NCBI RefSeq assembly: GCF_001500045.1
Contig: NZ_LQIX01000003.1
Coordinates: 82,060-146,059, forward strand
DNA length: 64,000 nt
DNA from: Mycobacterium sp. GA-1199
Lineage (GTDB): Bacteria > Actinomycetota > Actinomycetes > Mycobacteriales > Mycobacteriaceae
Reading direction: 5' to 3'
Both the position numbers and the translations under genes were made by a program. Shown here one piece after another: positions 55,687 through 64,000 of the stretch (its first letter is position 1; the number at the start of each line of letters is the position of its first letter). Under the pieces are notes generated by a model. The model saw only the letters and a program-made list of their open reading frames with translations. It was not told the origin of the DNA and ran no database searches.

Positions 55687-58650
55687 GTGGACCTGTCGGC
55701 GATAACCAAGCCGGTCGGACGGCTGGTGGCGACCGCCCAGAACGGGCTGGAGGTGCTGCGCTACGGCGGCCTGGAGACGGGCGCCGTACCCTCACCGTTC
55801 CAGATCATCCAGAGCGTCCCGATGTACCGGCTGCGACGCTATTTCCCGCCCGATACGAGGCCTGGAACCAAGCAGCCCGGTCCGCCCGTGCTGATGGTGC
55901 ATCCGATGATGATGTCGGCCGACATGTGGGACGTCACCCGCGACGACGGCGCCGTGGGCATCCTGCACACCGCGGGCATCGACCCGTGGGTCATCGACTT
56001 CGGCTCACCCGACAAGGTCGAAGGCGGTATGGAACGCACGCTGGCCGACCACGTTGTCGCGTTGAGCGAGGCCATCGACACCGTCAAAGAGGTCACCGGG
56101 CGCGACGTGCACCTCGCCGGCTACTCGCAGGGCGGGATGTTCGCCTATCAGGTCGCCGCCTACCGCCGGTCGAAGGATCTGGCGAGCATCATCGCGTTCG
56201 GTTCGCCGGTCGACACGCTGGCGGCGCTGCCGATGAATCTGCCGGCCAGCGTCGCGCCCGCGGCCGCGGATTTCATGGCCGACCATGTGTTCAGCCGGAT
56301 CGACATCCCGGGCTGGCTGGCCCGTACCGGCTTCCAGATGCTCGACCCGATCAAGACCGCCCAGTCGCGCATCGACTTCCTGCGTCAGCTGCACGATCGC
56401 GAAGCCCTGCTGCCCCGCGAGCAGCAACGCCGGTTCCTGGCCTCCGATGGCTGGATCGCGTGGTCGGGGCCCGCGATCGCCGAGTTGCTGAAACAGTTCA
56501 TCGCGCACAACCGGATGATGAGCGGCGGCTTCTCGATTCACGGTGATCTGGTCACGCTGTCCGATATCGAATGCCCGGTGTTGGCCGTGGTCGGCGAGGT
56601 CGATGACATCGGCCAGCCGGCCTCCGTGCGCGGCATCAAACGCGCCGCCCCGAAGGCTGATGTCTACGAATTCCTCATCCGCGCAGGCCATTTCGGGCTT
56701 GTTGTCGGATCGAAGGCATCTACCCAGACGTGGCCGGCCGTGGCGCAGTGGGTCAAGTGGCTCGACGGCTCCGGTGAGCGGCCCGAGGGCGTCAACCCGA
56801 TGGCGCTGCAGCAAGCCGAACCCAACGAGACCGGCGTTTCGATCAGCTCGCGCCTTGCGCACGGCACCGCCGCCGCCACGGAGATGGCATGGACCCTGGC
56901 CCGCTCGGCGGCCGATGCCGTGGTGAGCGCCAACAAGTCGGCCAGGGCCCTGGCCGTCGAAACGGCGCGCACGCTGCCGCGCCTGGCCCGGCTCGGCCAG
57001 ATCAACGAGCACACCCGAATCTCGTTCGGCCGCATCATGTCCGAACAGGCACGCGACTTCCCGCGCGGTGACTGCCTGCTGTTCGACGGTCGAGTCCACA
57101 CCTATGAAGCCGTGGACCGGCGCATCAACAACGTCGTCCGCGGTCTCATCGAGGTCGGGGTACGCCAAGGCGCGCGCGTCGGCGTCCTGATGGAGACCCG
57201 GCCCAGCGCTCTGGTGGCGATCGCCGCGCTGTCGCGACTGGGTGCCGTCGCGGTGCTGATGCCACCCGACGCCGACCTGCCCACCGCTGCCCGTCTCGGC
57301 TCGGTGTCGGACATCATCGCCGACCCCAGCAGCCTCGAGGCCGCGCGGCGACTCAACATGCGTGTGCTGGTGCTCGGCGGCGGTGAGGCGCGCGACCTCG
57401 ACGTGCCCGAGGACAGCGACGTCATCGACATGGAGAAAATCGACCCGGACGCGGTCGAGCTGCCGGGGTGGTACCGGCCGAATCCGGGTCTGGCCCGCGA
57501 CCTGGCCTTCATCGGGTTCAGCTCGGCCGGCGGCGAACTGGTCGCCCGGCAGATCACCAACGCGCGGTGGGCGATCTCGGCGTTCGGCACCGCGTCGGCG
57601 GCCAACCTCAGCCGCAGCGACACCGTGTACTGCCTGACGCCGTTGCACCACCAGTCCGGCCTGCTGGTCGCGATCGGCGGCGCCACCGTCGGCGGCTCGC
57701 GGATCGCGTTGTCGCGCAGCCTGCGGCCCGACCGGTTCCTCAACGAGATTCGCCAGTACGGGGTCACGGTCGTCAGCTACACCTGGGCGATGCTGCGCGA
57801 CGTCATCGATGACCCGTCGTTCGCGCTGCACGGCAGCCACCCGGTGCGACTGTTCATCGGTTCCGGCATGCCGACCGGGCTGTGGAAGCGCGTCGTCGAG
57901 ATTTTCGAGCCCGCCCTCGTGGTCGAGTTCTTCGCGACCACAGATGGACAGGCCGTGCTGGCCAACGTGTCCGGCGCGAAGATCGGCAGCAAGGGTCGCC
58001 CGTTGCCGGGCAGCCGAGAACTGGCGCTGGCCGCCTACGACCCCTCCGAGGATCTGATTCTGGAGGACGACCGTGGCTTCGTTCGTCGCGCCGAGACCAA
58101 CGAGGTCGGTGTGCTGCTCGCGCGTCCACGCGGGCCCGTCGACCCGACCGCCTCGATCAAGCGAGGGGTGTTCGCCCCGGCCGACACGTGGGTGTCCACG
58201 GAGTACCTGTTCCGCCGCGACGACGACGGCGACTACTGGCTCGTCGACAGCCGCGGACTGGTCATCCACACCGACCGCGGCTGCGTCTACGCATCCACCG
58301 TCAACGATGCGGTCGGCTGCCTCGGGGCGGTCAACCTCTCGGTCACCTACGGGGTGCAGGCCAACGGACGGCAGCTGGCCATCACGGCGTTGGAGTTGCG
58401 CCCCGGCGGCAGCATTCCGTCTGCCGACCTGTCGGAGGCGCTCGCGGACCTGGCGGTGGGAGAGCCGCCCGACATCGTCCACGTGGTGCCGAGGATGACG
58501 CTCAGCGCGTCGTACCGGCCTCTGGTCAGCCCGCTGCGGGCCGAGGGCATTCCGAAGCCGTCGCGTAACGCGTGGTACCTGGACCCCGATACGAATCGGT
58601 ACAAGCGGTTGACCGTGGCGGTCCGTGCCGAAATGGCCGAAGGCCAGTAG
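55687..58650 (+). CDS. lipase/acyl-CoA-synthetase-like fusion protein (Rv1683-like)
   Basis: A 987-residue fusion. Residues to about 370 form a PHA-synthase/lipase-like alpha/beta-hydrolase: LMVHPMMMSADMWDV, nucleophile in LAGYSQGGMFAYQ, acid near AVVGEVDDIGQP and His in IRAGHFGLVVGS. The second half resembles AMP-binding acyl-CoA synthetases (DCLLFDGRVHTYEAVDRRIN, GARVGVLMETRPSALVAIAAL). But the ATP-binding core reads GFSSAGGELVARQITN, without the usual TSGSTG-PK pattern, and the later GD and Lys motifs are not evident, so adenylation may be lost. GTG 55687 is preceded by GAAGGGGAG. In M. tuberculosis Rv1683 has been linked to lipid storage, as I recall. Confidence 0.88.
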   Translation: MDLSAITKPVGRLVATAQNGLEVLRYGGLETGAVPSPFQIIQSVPMYRLRRYFPPDTRPGTKQPGPPVLMVHPMMMSADMWDVTRDDGAVGILHTAGIDPWVIDFGSPDKVEGGMERTLADHVVALSEAIDTVKEVTGRDVHLAGYSQGGMFAYQVAAYRRSKDLASIIAFGSPVDTLAALPMNLPASVAPAAADFMADHVFSRIDIPGWLARTGFQMLDPIKTAQSRIDFLRQLHDREALLPREQQRRFLASDGWIAWSGPAIAELLKQFIAHNRMMSGGFSIHGDLVTLSDIECPVLAVVGEVDDIGQPASVRGIKRAAPKADVYEFLIRAGHFGLVVGSKASTQTWPAVAQWVKWLDGSGERPEGVNPMALQQAEPNETGVSISSRLAHGTAAATEMAWTLARSAADAVVSANKSARALAVETARTLPRLARLGQINEHTRISFGRIMSEQARDFPRGDCLLFDGRVHTYEAVDRRINNVVRGLIEVGVRQGARVGVLMETRPSALVAIAALSRLGAVAVLMPPDADLPTAARLGSVSDIIADPSSLEAARRLNMRVLVLGGGEARDLDVPEDSDVIDMEKIDPDAVELPGWYRPNPGLARDLAFIGFSSAGGELVARQITNARWAISAFGTASAANLSRSDTVYCLTPLHHQSGLLVAIGGATVGGSRIALSRSLRPDRFLNEIRQYGVTVVSYTWAMLRDVIDDPSFALHGSHPVRLFIGSGMPTGLWKRVVEIFEPALVVEFFATTDGQAVLANVSGAKIGSKGRPLPGSRELALAAYDPSEDLILEDDRGFVRRAETNEVGVLLARPRGPVDPTASIKRGVFAPADTWVSTEYLFRRDDDGDYWLVDSRGLVIHTDRGCVYASTVNDAVGCLGAVNLSVTYGVQANGRQLAITALELRPGGSIPSADLSEALADLAVGEPPDIVHVVPRMTLSASYRPLVSPLRAEGIPKPSRNAWYLDPDTNRYKRLTVAVRAEMAEGQ

Positions 58651-58751
58651 CGGCGCCGGTCACGACGACCTGCCACCGGGGCCATGCGCTGTTAGGCTCC
58701 CGCTTGCGGCACGTCGGCGGTCCAGCCGCACGCCACCGAGCTGGAGGACTG

Positions 58752-59297
58752 ATGACATCGCGAACCGGTAGCCCGCGCGACATCTGGCGTCGCATCGTCA
58801 TCGGCGGTATGGCCGGCGGCGTGTTGACGGTCGGTCTGCTGACCGGTGTCGCGGCTCCGATGGCGGCGGCGCAGCCGGCCGAGCCGACCGTTCAATCCGA
58901 GGCGCCCTCGCCCCGGGCCGACGGCCCGAAGACCCCGTGCACCGGTGACGACTGCAACCGGGCCGAGGAGACCGCGCCCAGGGTCAACGCCGATCAGGTG
59001 CTCCAGATGATCCACGAGGAGTACCGGCAGGGCGACGGCGGCGGCCAGGTCTCCGTGCTGATCGACGACGCGGTCAAGCTGCGCCGGCTGGGCTTCCGCC
59101 CGTCCAACGCGAACGCCGTCGCACTCAAGGAGGCCCTCGAGGACCGGCCGAATCAAACGCCGCTCGTCGAAGCGCTCAAAGAAACGATCACCCACCAGCG
59201 CAAGATGCAGGCGCGCGCCGCGCAGCAGGCCGCTGCCGGCGGCGGATCCATCGCCGGGATTCCCGTCACACCCGCCGTACCCGTCCCGGCCGGCTGA
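58752..59297 (+). CDS. exported hypothetical protein
   Basis: A 181-residue protein with a signal peptide (RRIVIGGMAGGVLTVGLLTG, cleavage near AAA-QPA). A charged N-terminus with RR is not a clear Tat motif. A Pro-rich linker with a CTGDDC pair follows, then a helical domain (VNADQVLQMIHEEYRQGDGG, VLIDDAVKLRRLGFRP) and an Ala-rich, Gly/Pro-ending tail. Family unknown. GGAGGA lies just before ATG 58752. It is followed after five bases by the Trm112-like gene and may be co-transcribed with it. Confidence 0.8.
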   Translation: MTSRTGSPRDIWRRIVIGGMAGGVLTVGLLTGVAAPMAAAQPAEPTVQSEAPSPRADGPKTPCTGDDCNRAEETAPRVNADQVLQMIHEEYRQGDGGGQVSVLIDDAVKLRRLGFRPSNANAVALKEALEDRPNQTPLVEALKETITHQRKMQARAAQQAAAGGGSIAGIPVTPAVPVPAG

Positions 59298-59302
59298 TCG
59301 CC

Positions 59303-59521
59303 GTGGCCCTCGACGAGAAACTGCTCGACATCCTGGTCTGCCCACAGGACCGGGGCGCCTTGTTGCTCATCGGCGACGAATATCTCTACAACCCCAGGCT
59401 GCGCCGGGCGTATCGCATCGACGACGGCATCCCGGTGCTGCTGATCGACGAGGCCGTCGAGATCACCGACGATGCCGAGCATCAGCGAATGCTGGACCGC
59501 GCGTCAGGGGAAACCGGGTAG
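59303..59521 (+). CDS. Trm112-family small protein (Rv1684-like)
   Basis: A 72-residue Trm112/UPF0434 protein. LLDILVCPQDRGALLL and LRRAYRIDDGIPVLLIDEA are the two conserved blocks. Trm112 proteins are zinc-binding activators of methyltransferases; here only one Cys of the usual zinc set is seen (VCPQD), so metal binding is doubtful. It matches Rv1684 in size and place. GTG start at 59303, directly after the exported-protein gene. It overlaps the end of the convergent TetR gene by 18 bases. Confidence 0.85.
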   Translation: MALDEKLLDILVCPQDRGALLLIGDEYLYNPRLRRAYRIDDGIPVLLIDEAVEITDDAEHQRMLDRASGETG

Positions 59522-60127
59522 CTCACCGGTGAGGTAGCGCTGCAGGTTGGGCGCGATGGTCTCGACGACCTGGTCCACCGGCAGCGATTTGAACGGCTCG
59601 AGCTCGAGGATGTAGCGGGCCATCACCACGCCGACCAGTTGCGAGGCGACGAACTGCACGCGGACCGGTCCACTGCCCGGCGGATCGTCGACGCGCGAGC
59701 CCACTTCTCTGGCGATCACCTCCTGCAGGAACGACCGCACCAAAGAGGAATCGTTGCCCGCGATGATCGACCGCAGCGTGGCGATGAAACCCTTACCCAG
59801 TTCCGAATCCCACAGCGGCAGCAGTAGGGACGGCAATGTGCGACCGATCTCTTCGACGGGGACCTGCTGCAGCGGGCCGATGACCTGCATGGGATCGATC
59901 GGAATGTGGATCGCGGCGGCGAACAGCTGGGTCTTGGTTCCGAAGTAGTGATGTACCAGCGCCGGGTCGACGCCAGCGGCGGCGGCAATCGCGCGTATCG
60001 AGGTCTTGTCGATACCGTTGCGCGCGAACAACTCCCGTGCGCTGTTCAGAATTCGTTCACGGGTGTCTGACGGCCCGGGCGGTCGTCCCGGCCGCTTGCG
60101 TTCGGCGTTGGTGGTCAACGTGGTCAC
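59504..60127 (-). CDS. TetR-family repressor (Rv1685c-like)
   Basis: A 207-residue TetR regulator. The N-terminal helix-turn-helix domain reads RERILNSARELFARNGIDKTSIRAIAAAAGVDPALVHHYFGTKTQLF; the C-terminal ligand domain is helical (residues ~80-200). GTG 60127 overlaps the permease stop, making it the last gene of a three-gene ABC operon. The tandem palindromes at the head of that operon (61626-61657) are the obvious binding sites, so it probably represses the exporter until a substrate binds. Ligand unknown. Confidence 0.93.
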   Translation of the reverse strand: MTTLTTNAERKRPGRPPGPSDTRERILNSARELFARNGIDKTSIRAIAAAAGVDPALVHHYFGTKTQLFAAAIHIPIDPMQVIGPLQQVPVEEIGRTLPSLLLPLWDSELGKGFIATLRSIIAGNDSSLVRSFLQEVIAREVGSRVDDPPGSGPVRVQFVASQLVGVVMARYILELEPFKSLPVDQVVETIAPNLQRYLTGELPGFP

Positions 60128-60951
60128 GGGGTCCTTCGTCGTAGCGTGGCCGCCGCCAGGCAGAGGGAAGCCATCGCGAAACCGATGACCACCGCGACGT
60201 CGCGCACCACGGTGAACGTCGGCTCTGCGTATGCCCCGACCTGTTGCAGCGCCTCCAGAGCGTAGCTTGCCGGCAACACGTTGCTGATCCACTGCAGCCA
60301 CTCCGGCAGCATGGCGCGCGGCACGATGATCCCGCACAGAAGAAGCTGGGGGACGATCACCAGCGGCATGAATTGCACAGCCTGAAATTCGGTGCGCGCG
60401 AAGGCGCTACACAGCAGACCCAGCCCGACTCCGAGTACGGCGTTGATGATCGCGATCGCGAAGACCCACACGGGGCTGCCTTCGGTGTGTAGGCCGAGGA
60501 ACGCGTACGACACGATGCACGCGATCGTCGCCTGGGCAGCGGCTGCGAGCGAGAACGCGGTGCCGTACGCCGCCAACAGGTCGAGCCGGCGCAGGGGAGT
60601 GGTCAGAATCCGCTCCAACGTCCCCGAAACCCGTTCCCGCTGCATCGTTATCGAGGTGATCAGGAACATCAGGATCAGCGGGAACAGACCGAGCATGATC
60701 AGGCAGGCGGTGTTGAACTGGCTCGGCGCGCCGGGCGGGTGCGAGAGATTCTGGAACATGAAGTACAGCAACGTGATGACCACGCTCGGCACGATGAGGA
60801 TCATCGCGACACTGCGGTGATCGGCCGCGAGTTGGCGCAGAATGCGACCGGTGGTGGCCAGGTACGCCTGCGGACTCAGCCGGCTCCGGCTGCGCTGGCT
60901 GCGGTGCTGTGCTTGATGACGGACAGGAACGCTTCCTCCAGCGACTGACAT
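60124..60951 (-). CDS. ABC-2 type permease (Rv1686c-like)
   Basis: A membrane protein with six helices (for example VAMILIVPSVVITLLYFMF, LIMLGLFPLILMFLITSI, VWVFAIAIINAVLGVGLGL) and the ABC-2 LVIVPQLLLCGIIVPRAMLP segment. It pairs with the ATPase upstream as a drug or lipid exporter. The ATG at 60951 lies 76 bases inside the ATPase gene; the conserved part starts around LSPQAYLATTGRIL, whose first codon is a CTG at 60877-60879 overlapping the ATPase stop (CTGA). The true start is therefore uncertain by 24 residues. Its stop overlaps the TetR start. Confidence 0.88.
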   Translation of the reverse strand: MSVAGGSVPVRHQAQHRSQRSRSRLSPQAYLATTGRILRQLAADHRSVAMILIVPSVVITLLYFMFQNLSHPPGAPSQFNTACLIMLGLFPLILMFLITSITMQRERVSGTLERILTTPLRRLDLLAAYGTAFSLAAAAQATIACIVSYAFLGLHTEGSPVWVFAIAIINAVLGVGLGLLCSAFARTEFQAVQFMPLVIVPQLLLCGIIVPRAMLPEWLQWISNVLPASYALEALQQVGAYAEPTFTVVRDVAVVIGFAMASLCLAAATLRRRTP

Positions 60952-61649
60952 CCTGTGTCCTCTCGTAGTTGCGAGGGCGTCGTGTGGGCCAGCACTCGGC
61001 CTTCACGCATGAGCAGCAAGTCGCCGCAGTGATCGGCCTCGTCCATGACGTGGCTCGACACCAAGAGCGTGGTGCCTCGCGTGGCCAGGCTCTGAAAATG
61101 GGCCCAAAGCTCCACGCGTAGGACCGGATCGAGGCCTACGGTCGGTTCGTCGAGCACCAGCAGATCGGGATGCGAAACCAACGCACACGCCAGCGAGACG
61201 CGGGTGCGCTGCCCTCCGGACAGGTTGGCGCCCAGCGCGGTTCGATGGTCGGTGAGCCCGACGGCGGTCACGGCGTCGTCGGCGGAGTCGGGGCCGGTGC
61301 CGTACAGCGCGGCGAAGTAGCGGACGTTGTCGATGACCCGTATGTCGTCGTAGATCGTTGGGGTCTGGGTGACAAAGCCGACGCGGTGACGTAGGTCGGC
61401 CGAGCCGGCCGGTTTCCCGAGCACCGTCACCGTGCCGGAATCGACGATCTGGGTGCCGACGATGCTTCGCATGAGCGTCGTCTTCCCGCATCCGGATGGA
61501 CCCAGCAGGCCCGTGATCGTGCCGGGTGCGATCGCCACCGTGACGTCATCGACAGCCAGTCGATCACCGCGGACGACCCGGAGATTCTCGATCTCGACCG
61601 CGGGGGCGACACGGTCGCCGAGTAATTCATCACTCGATGAAGTCATCAT
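60876..61649 (-). CDS. ABC transporter ATP-binding protein (Rv1687c-like)
   Basis: A 257-residue ABC ATPase. Walker A LLGPSGCGKTTL, Q-loop FVTQTP, signature LSGGQRTRVSLA, Walker B LLVLDEPTVGLDP and the switch His in LVSSHVMDEADH are all intact. With the permease it forms an exporter of the DrrAB type. It heads the operon ATPase-permease-TetR. The first codons lie inside the second palindromic operator, so the mRNA has little or no leader. ATG 61646 is an alternative start. Confidence 0.93.
   Translation of the reverse strand: MMTSSSDELLGDRVAPAVEIENLRVVRGDRLAVDDVTVAIAPGTITGLLGPSGCGKTTLMRSIVGTQIVDSGTVTVLGKPAGSADLRHRVGFVTQTPTIYDDIRVIDNVRYFAALYGTGPDSADDAVTAVGLTDHRTALGANLSGGQRTRVSLACALVSHPDLLVLDEPTVGLDPVLRVELWAHFQSLATRGTTLLVSSHVMDEADHCGDLLLMREGRVLAHTTPSQLREDTGCQSLEEAFLSVIKHSTAASAAGAG
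61626..61641. promoter_or_regulatory. TetR operator copy 1
   Basis: TTCATCACTCGATGAA has perfect arms TTCATC/GATGAA with a 4-base centre. It lies within the first codons of the ABC ATPase gene and directly abuts copy 2. Confidence 0.75.
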
Positions 61650-61657
61650 GCGATGAA
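61642..61657. promoter_or_regulatory. TetR operator copy 2
   Basis: GTCATCATGCGATGAA repeats the 16-base unit head to tail (arms TCATC/GATGA). It covers the ATG of the ABC ATPase gene and the start region of transcription; GATATT just upstream may be the -10. Confidence 0.75.
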
Positions 61658-61734
61658 ATATCCTCGCGTCGCCCCCTTCGTGTCAAGGGTCTCCGTAGGA
61701 TCGCGATCGATGAATCGAAAAGGCCTGGTCGACT

Positions 61735-62346
61735 TTGACCGCTGAACTCTTGTCGGTCGACCCGTTGACCGCCGCCCGTCGACTACTCGGCGCCGACCTC
61801 ACTGCACGCGGGGTCAGCGCGATGATCGTCGAGGTCGAGGCCTACGGCGGGCCGCCGGATGGGCCGTGGCCCGATGCCGCGGCCCATTCCTACCGCGGCC
61901 CCGGACCGCGCAACCGCGTGATGTTCGGTCCGCCGGGGCGGCTGTACACCTATCGCAGCCACGGCATCCACGTCTGCGCCAACGTCGTCTGTGCAACGGA
62001 CGGCGTGGCGGGCGCGGTGCTGCTGCGGGCCGCCGCCATCGAAGCCGGCCTGAGCGCCGCACATGCCCGCCGCGGCGACTCGGTCCGGCCCGCCGCACTG
62101 GCTCGCGGGCCCGGCAACCTGTGCTCGGCGCTGGGAATCACGATGGAAGACAACGGGATCGACATCTTCGACCCGAACAGCCCGATCCAGTTGACGCTCG
62201 GACAGCGGCACGTCGCCGACGAAGGTCCGCGCGTCGGCGTCAGCAAGGCCGCCGACCGTCCCTGGCGGTTCTGGCTGGCAGGCCGGCCCGAGGTGTCGGC
62301 GTATCGGCGGAGCCCACGGGCACCGGCTCCAGGAGAAAGCGACTAG
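61735..62346 (+). CDS. mpg: 3-methyladenine DNA glycosylase (AAG/MPG type)
   Basis: A 203-residue monofunctional base-excision enzyme that removes alkylated or deaminated purines. The AAG fold is clear: [13 protein letters not shown] with the catalytic Glu, [29 protein letters not shown] substrate loop region, CANVVC and [17 protein letters not shown] 61735 is used because [20 protein letters not shown] matches the mycobacterial N-terminus and no ATG or GTG suits. It is divergent from the ABC operon and reads toward tyrS with an 18-base gap, so the two may be co-transcribed. Confidence 0.93.
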   Translation: MTAELLSVDPLTAARRLLGADLTARGVSAMIVEVEAYGGPPDGPWPDAAAHSYRGPGPRNRVMFGPPGRLYTYRSHGIHVCANVVCATDGVAGAVLLRAAAIEAGLSAAHARRGDSVRPAALARGPGNLCSALGITMEDNGIDIFDPNSPIQLTLGQRHVADEGPRVGVSKAADRPWRFWLAGRPEVSAYRRSPRAPAPGESD

Positions 62347-62364
62347 TACGGAAAGATCGCACGC

Positions 62365-63639
62365 ATGGGTACGTCGATCCTCGACGAATTGGAGTGGCGC
62401 GGGCTGATCGCGCAATCCACCGACCGTGACACGCTGGCCGAGGCACTCGCGGCCGGGCCCGTCACCGTCTATTCGGGCTTCGACCCGACGGCCCCGAGCC
62501 TGCACGCGGGCCATCTCATCCCGCTGTTGACGCTGCGCCGCTTCCAACAGGCGGGCCATCGGCCGATTGTTCTGGCAGGCGGTGCCACCGGAATGATCGG
62601 CGACCCGCGCGACGCCGGGGAGCGCACGCTGAACACCGCCGACACCGTGGCGGAGTGGGCAGACCGTATCCGAGGGCAGCTCGAGCGCTTCGTCGAATTC
62701 GACGACACCACGACCGGGGCTGTCATCGAGAACAACCTGTCGTGGACCGGCCCGCTGTCGGCGATCGAATTCCTGCGCGACGTCGGCAAGTACTTCTCTG
62801 TCAACGTCATGCTCGACCGCGACACCGTCCGGCGCCGCCTCGAGGGTGAGGGCATTTCCTACACCGAGTTCAGCTACATGCTGCTGCAGGCCAATGACTA
62901 TGTGGAGCTGCACCGGCGGTACGACTGCTCTCTGCAGATCGGCGGTTCCGACCAGTGGGGCAACATCATCGCCGGCGTTCGACTGGTCCGTCAGAAGAAC
63001 GGGGCCATAGTCCACGCCCTGACCACCCCGTTGGTGACCGACTCCGAAGGCAAGAAGTTCGGTAAGTCGACCGGCGGCGGCAGCCTGTGGCTGGACCCGG
63101 ACATGACGAGCCCCTATGCCTGGTACCAGTACTTCATCAACACCGCCGACGCGGACGTCGTCCGGTATCTGCGTTGGTTCACCTTCTTATCGCCCGACGA
63201 GGTGACCGAACTGGAACAGGCGACCGCGGAGCGGGCCCATGAACGTGCCGCCCAGCGGCGCCTGGCGCGCGAGCTCACCACCTTGGTGCACGGCGAATCC
63301 GCCACGCGGTCCGTCGAGCACGCCAGTCAGGCCCTGTTCGGCCGGGCCGACCTGGCAGAGCTGGACGAGCCGACGCTGGGCGCGGCGCTGCGCGAGGCCG
63401 CTGTCGCGCAGCTGAAGCCCGGCGGCCCCGACACCATCGTCGACCTGCTCGTGGCCAGTGGGCTCTCGCCGAGCAAAGGTGCCGCGAGACGCACCGTCGG
63501 CGAGGGCGGCGTCTATGTCAACAACGCCCGGGTCGACAGCGAGGAGTGGGTTCCGCAGCCCACCGACTTCCTGCATGACCGATGGCTGGTGCTGCGTCGG
63601 GGCAAGCGCAACATCGCGGGCATCGAACGGGTTGCTTGA
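62365..63639 (+). CDS. tyrS: tyrosyl-tRNA synthetase
   Basis: The 424-residue class I enzyme charging tRNA-Tyr. The HIGH-type motif is in [12 protein letters not shown], the Tyr-binding region has [11 protein letters not shown], the QWGNI signature reads [11 protein letters not shown] and the KMSKS-type loop is [10 protein letters not shown]. The C-terminal S4 RNA-binding domain ([21 protein letters not shown]) binds the tRNA variable arm. It lies next to mpg, as in M. tuberculosis. An rrn promoter begins about 120 bases after its stop. Confidence 0.97.
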   Translation: MGTSILDELEWRGLIAQSTDRDTLAEALAAGPVTVYSGFDPTAPSLHAGHLIPLLTLRRFQQAGHRPIVLAGGATGMIGDPRDAGERTLNTADTVAEWADRIRGQLERFVEFDDTTTGAVIENNLSWTGPLSAIEFLRDVGKYFSVNVMLDRDTVRRRLEGEGISYTEFSYMLLQANDYVELHRRYDCSLQIGGSDQWGNIIAGVRLVRQKNGAIVHALTTPLVTDSEGKKFGKSTGGGSLWLDPDMTSPYAWYQYFINTADADVVRYLRWFTFLSPDEVTELEQATAERAHERAAQRRLARELTTLVHGESATRSVEHASQALFGRADLAELDEPTLGAALREAAVAQLKPGGPDTIVDLLVASGLSPSKGAARRTVGEGGVYVNNARVDSEEWVPQPTDFLHDRWLVLRRGKRNIAGIERVA

Positions 63640-63758
63640 GGGTTCGAAGGCTGCGGGAACAACGGCGGGCGGGGAAGCGTTGAACACCTCGGTGGGAGCC
63701 AACGCACTGCCGTGCGCGTGACGGGTATCAAGATGAAAAACTCGTTCTATCAGGCCAT

Positions 63759-63787
63759 TTGACTCCTACTTTTCCCTCACGTAACTT
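63759..63787 (+). promoter_or_regulatory. rRNA operon promoter
   Basis: TTGACT at 63759-63764 and TAACTT at 63782-63787 are 17 bases apart, a strong sigma-A-type promoter, with an AT-rich stretch (AAAAACTCGTTCTATC) just upstream. Transcription would start near 63794 and run into the leader below. The 119 bases between tyrS and this promoter hold no gene I can see. Confidence 0.8.
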
Positions 63788-63793
63788 ATGGAC

Positions 63794-64000
63794 TCGTCGC
63801 TGCGACACGGGCCAAGCCCGAAGAGCGCGGCGACTCCCAGAGGGAAATCCCACTTCGGTGGGTTCCTGAGCGTCCGCACTACGAGTACGCGGCTTCAAAG
63901 CCGCGGGCTAGTGGCGCGGCCGTGCGGGTGTGTTGTTTGAGAACTCAATAGTGTGTTTGGTGGTTTTTGTTTGTTGTTGTTTTTTGCCATGCCCTGTTTT
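63794..64000 (+). other. 16S precursor rRNA leader (rrn operon), continues past window
   Basis: This stretch is the transcribed leader of an rRNA operon. It holds a UUCG-capped hairpin (CCCAC-ttcg-GTGGG, 63849-63862), a second stem GCGGCTT/AAGCCGC (63889-63904), a boxA antitermination site (63931-63950) and the T/G-rich run before the mature 16S. The GAGTTTGATCC start of 16S is not reached. Position downstream of tyrS fits the rrnB locus described for fast-growing mycobacteria. Confidence 0.85.
63931..63950 (+). promoter_or_regulatory. boxA antitermination site
   Basis: TGTTGTTTGAGAACTCAATA is very close to the mycobacterial boxA sequence bound by the Nus factors to keep RNA polymerase going through rrn operons. 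Confidence 0.85.

Noticed and set aside
63951..64000. Start of the mature 16S rRNA inside the window.
   Set aside because: The conserved GAGTTTGATCC 5' region is not present before base 64000.

Overview
This is chromosomal DNA of a mycobacterium. The gene order follows the region I remember from Mycobacterium tuberculosis as roughly Rv1631 to Rv1689: coaE end, uvrB, an MFS pump, a usp gene, uvrA, lysX, infC-rpmI-rplT-tsnR, pheST, argCJBDFRGH, an Rv1683-type fusion gene, a TetR/ABC operon, mpg and tyrS. The window ends in a ribosomal RNA leader just after tyrS. As I recall, a second rrn operon downstream of tyrS is typical of rapidly growing mycobacteria, so a fast grower (Mycolicibacterium type) is likely. 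The PE, PE_PGRS and pks genes I remember between these loci in M. tuberculosis are absent. All synteny statements are from memory.

Layout. 1-9.4 kb: end of coaE, two minus-strand genes, uvrB, a ribosome hibernation factor with a DosR-type box, an MFS transporter, tRNA-Cys, UdgX-type uracil-DNA glycosylase, a GT-C mannosyltransferase-like protein and a universal stress protein. 9.3-16.5 kb (minus): Lnt-like protein, class I aldolase, a large cyclase/ATPase/TPR regulator, an SDR and a metallo-hydrolase. 16.6-19.5 kb: uvrA. 19.6-27.1 kb: an accessory block holding a frameshifted winged-helix gene, an LpqH-type lipoprotein, a TPR/CHAT-protease pair, a small membrane protein and an ATGA-coupled pair of unrecognised proteins. 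27.1-33.1 kb: small exported or acidic proteins, an esterase, LysX and a DUF1844 protein. 33.1-35.4 kb: infC operon with a structured leader and an ATC start codon. 35.4-40.4 kb: GMC oxidoreductase, acyl-CoA dehydrogenase, DUF2236 protein and adenylyl cyclase. 40.4-44.0 kb: pheST. 44.0-53.4 kb: the complete arginine operon behind two overlapping ARG boxes. 53.4-63.6 kb: lipoprotein, ABC-F protein, lipase/adenylation fusion, Trm112-like protein, TetR-ABC operon with tandem operators, mpg and tyrS. 63.7-64.0 kb: rrn promoter and boxA leader.

Themes. DNA repair is well represented (uvrA, uvrB, udgX, mpg). cAMP signalling is also present (two class III cyclases and a Rv1636-type stress protein). 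Many genes look leaderless, with a TAnnnT hexamer 6 or 7 bases before the start codon. The best candidate for an undescribed system is the 21.4-27.1 kb module: a TPR protein, a CHAT-domain protease with its His/Cys dyad intact, and two coupled proteins of unknown family under a second leaderless promoter.
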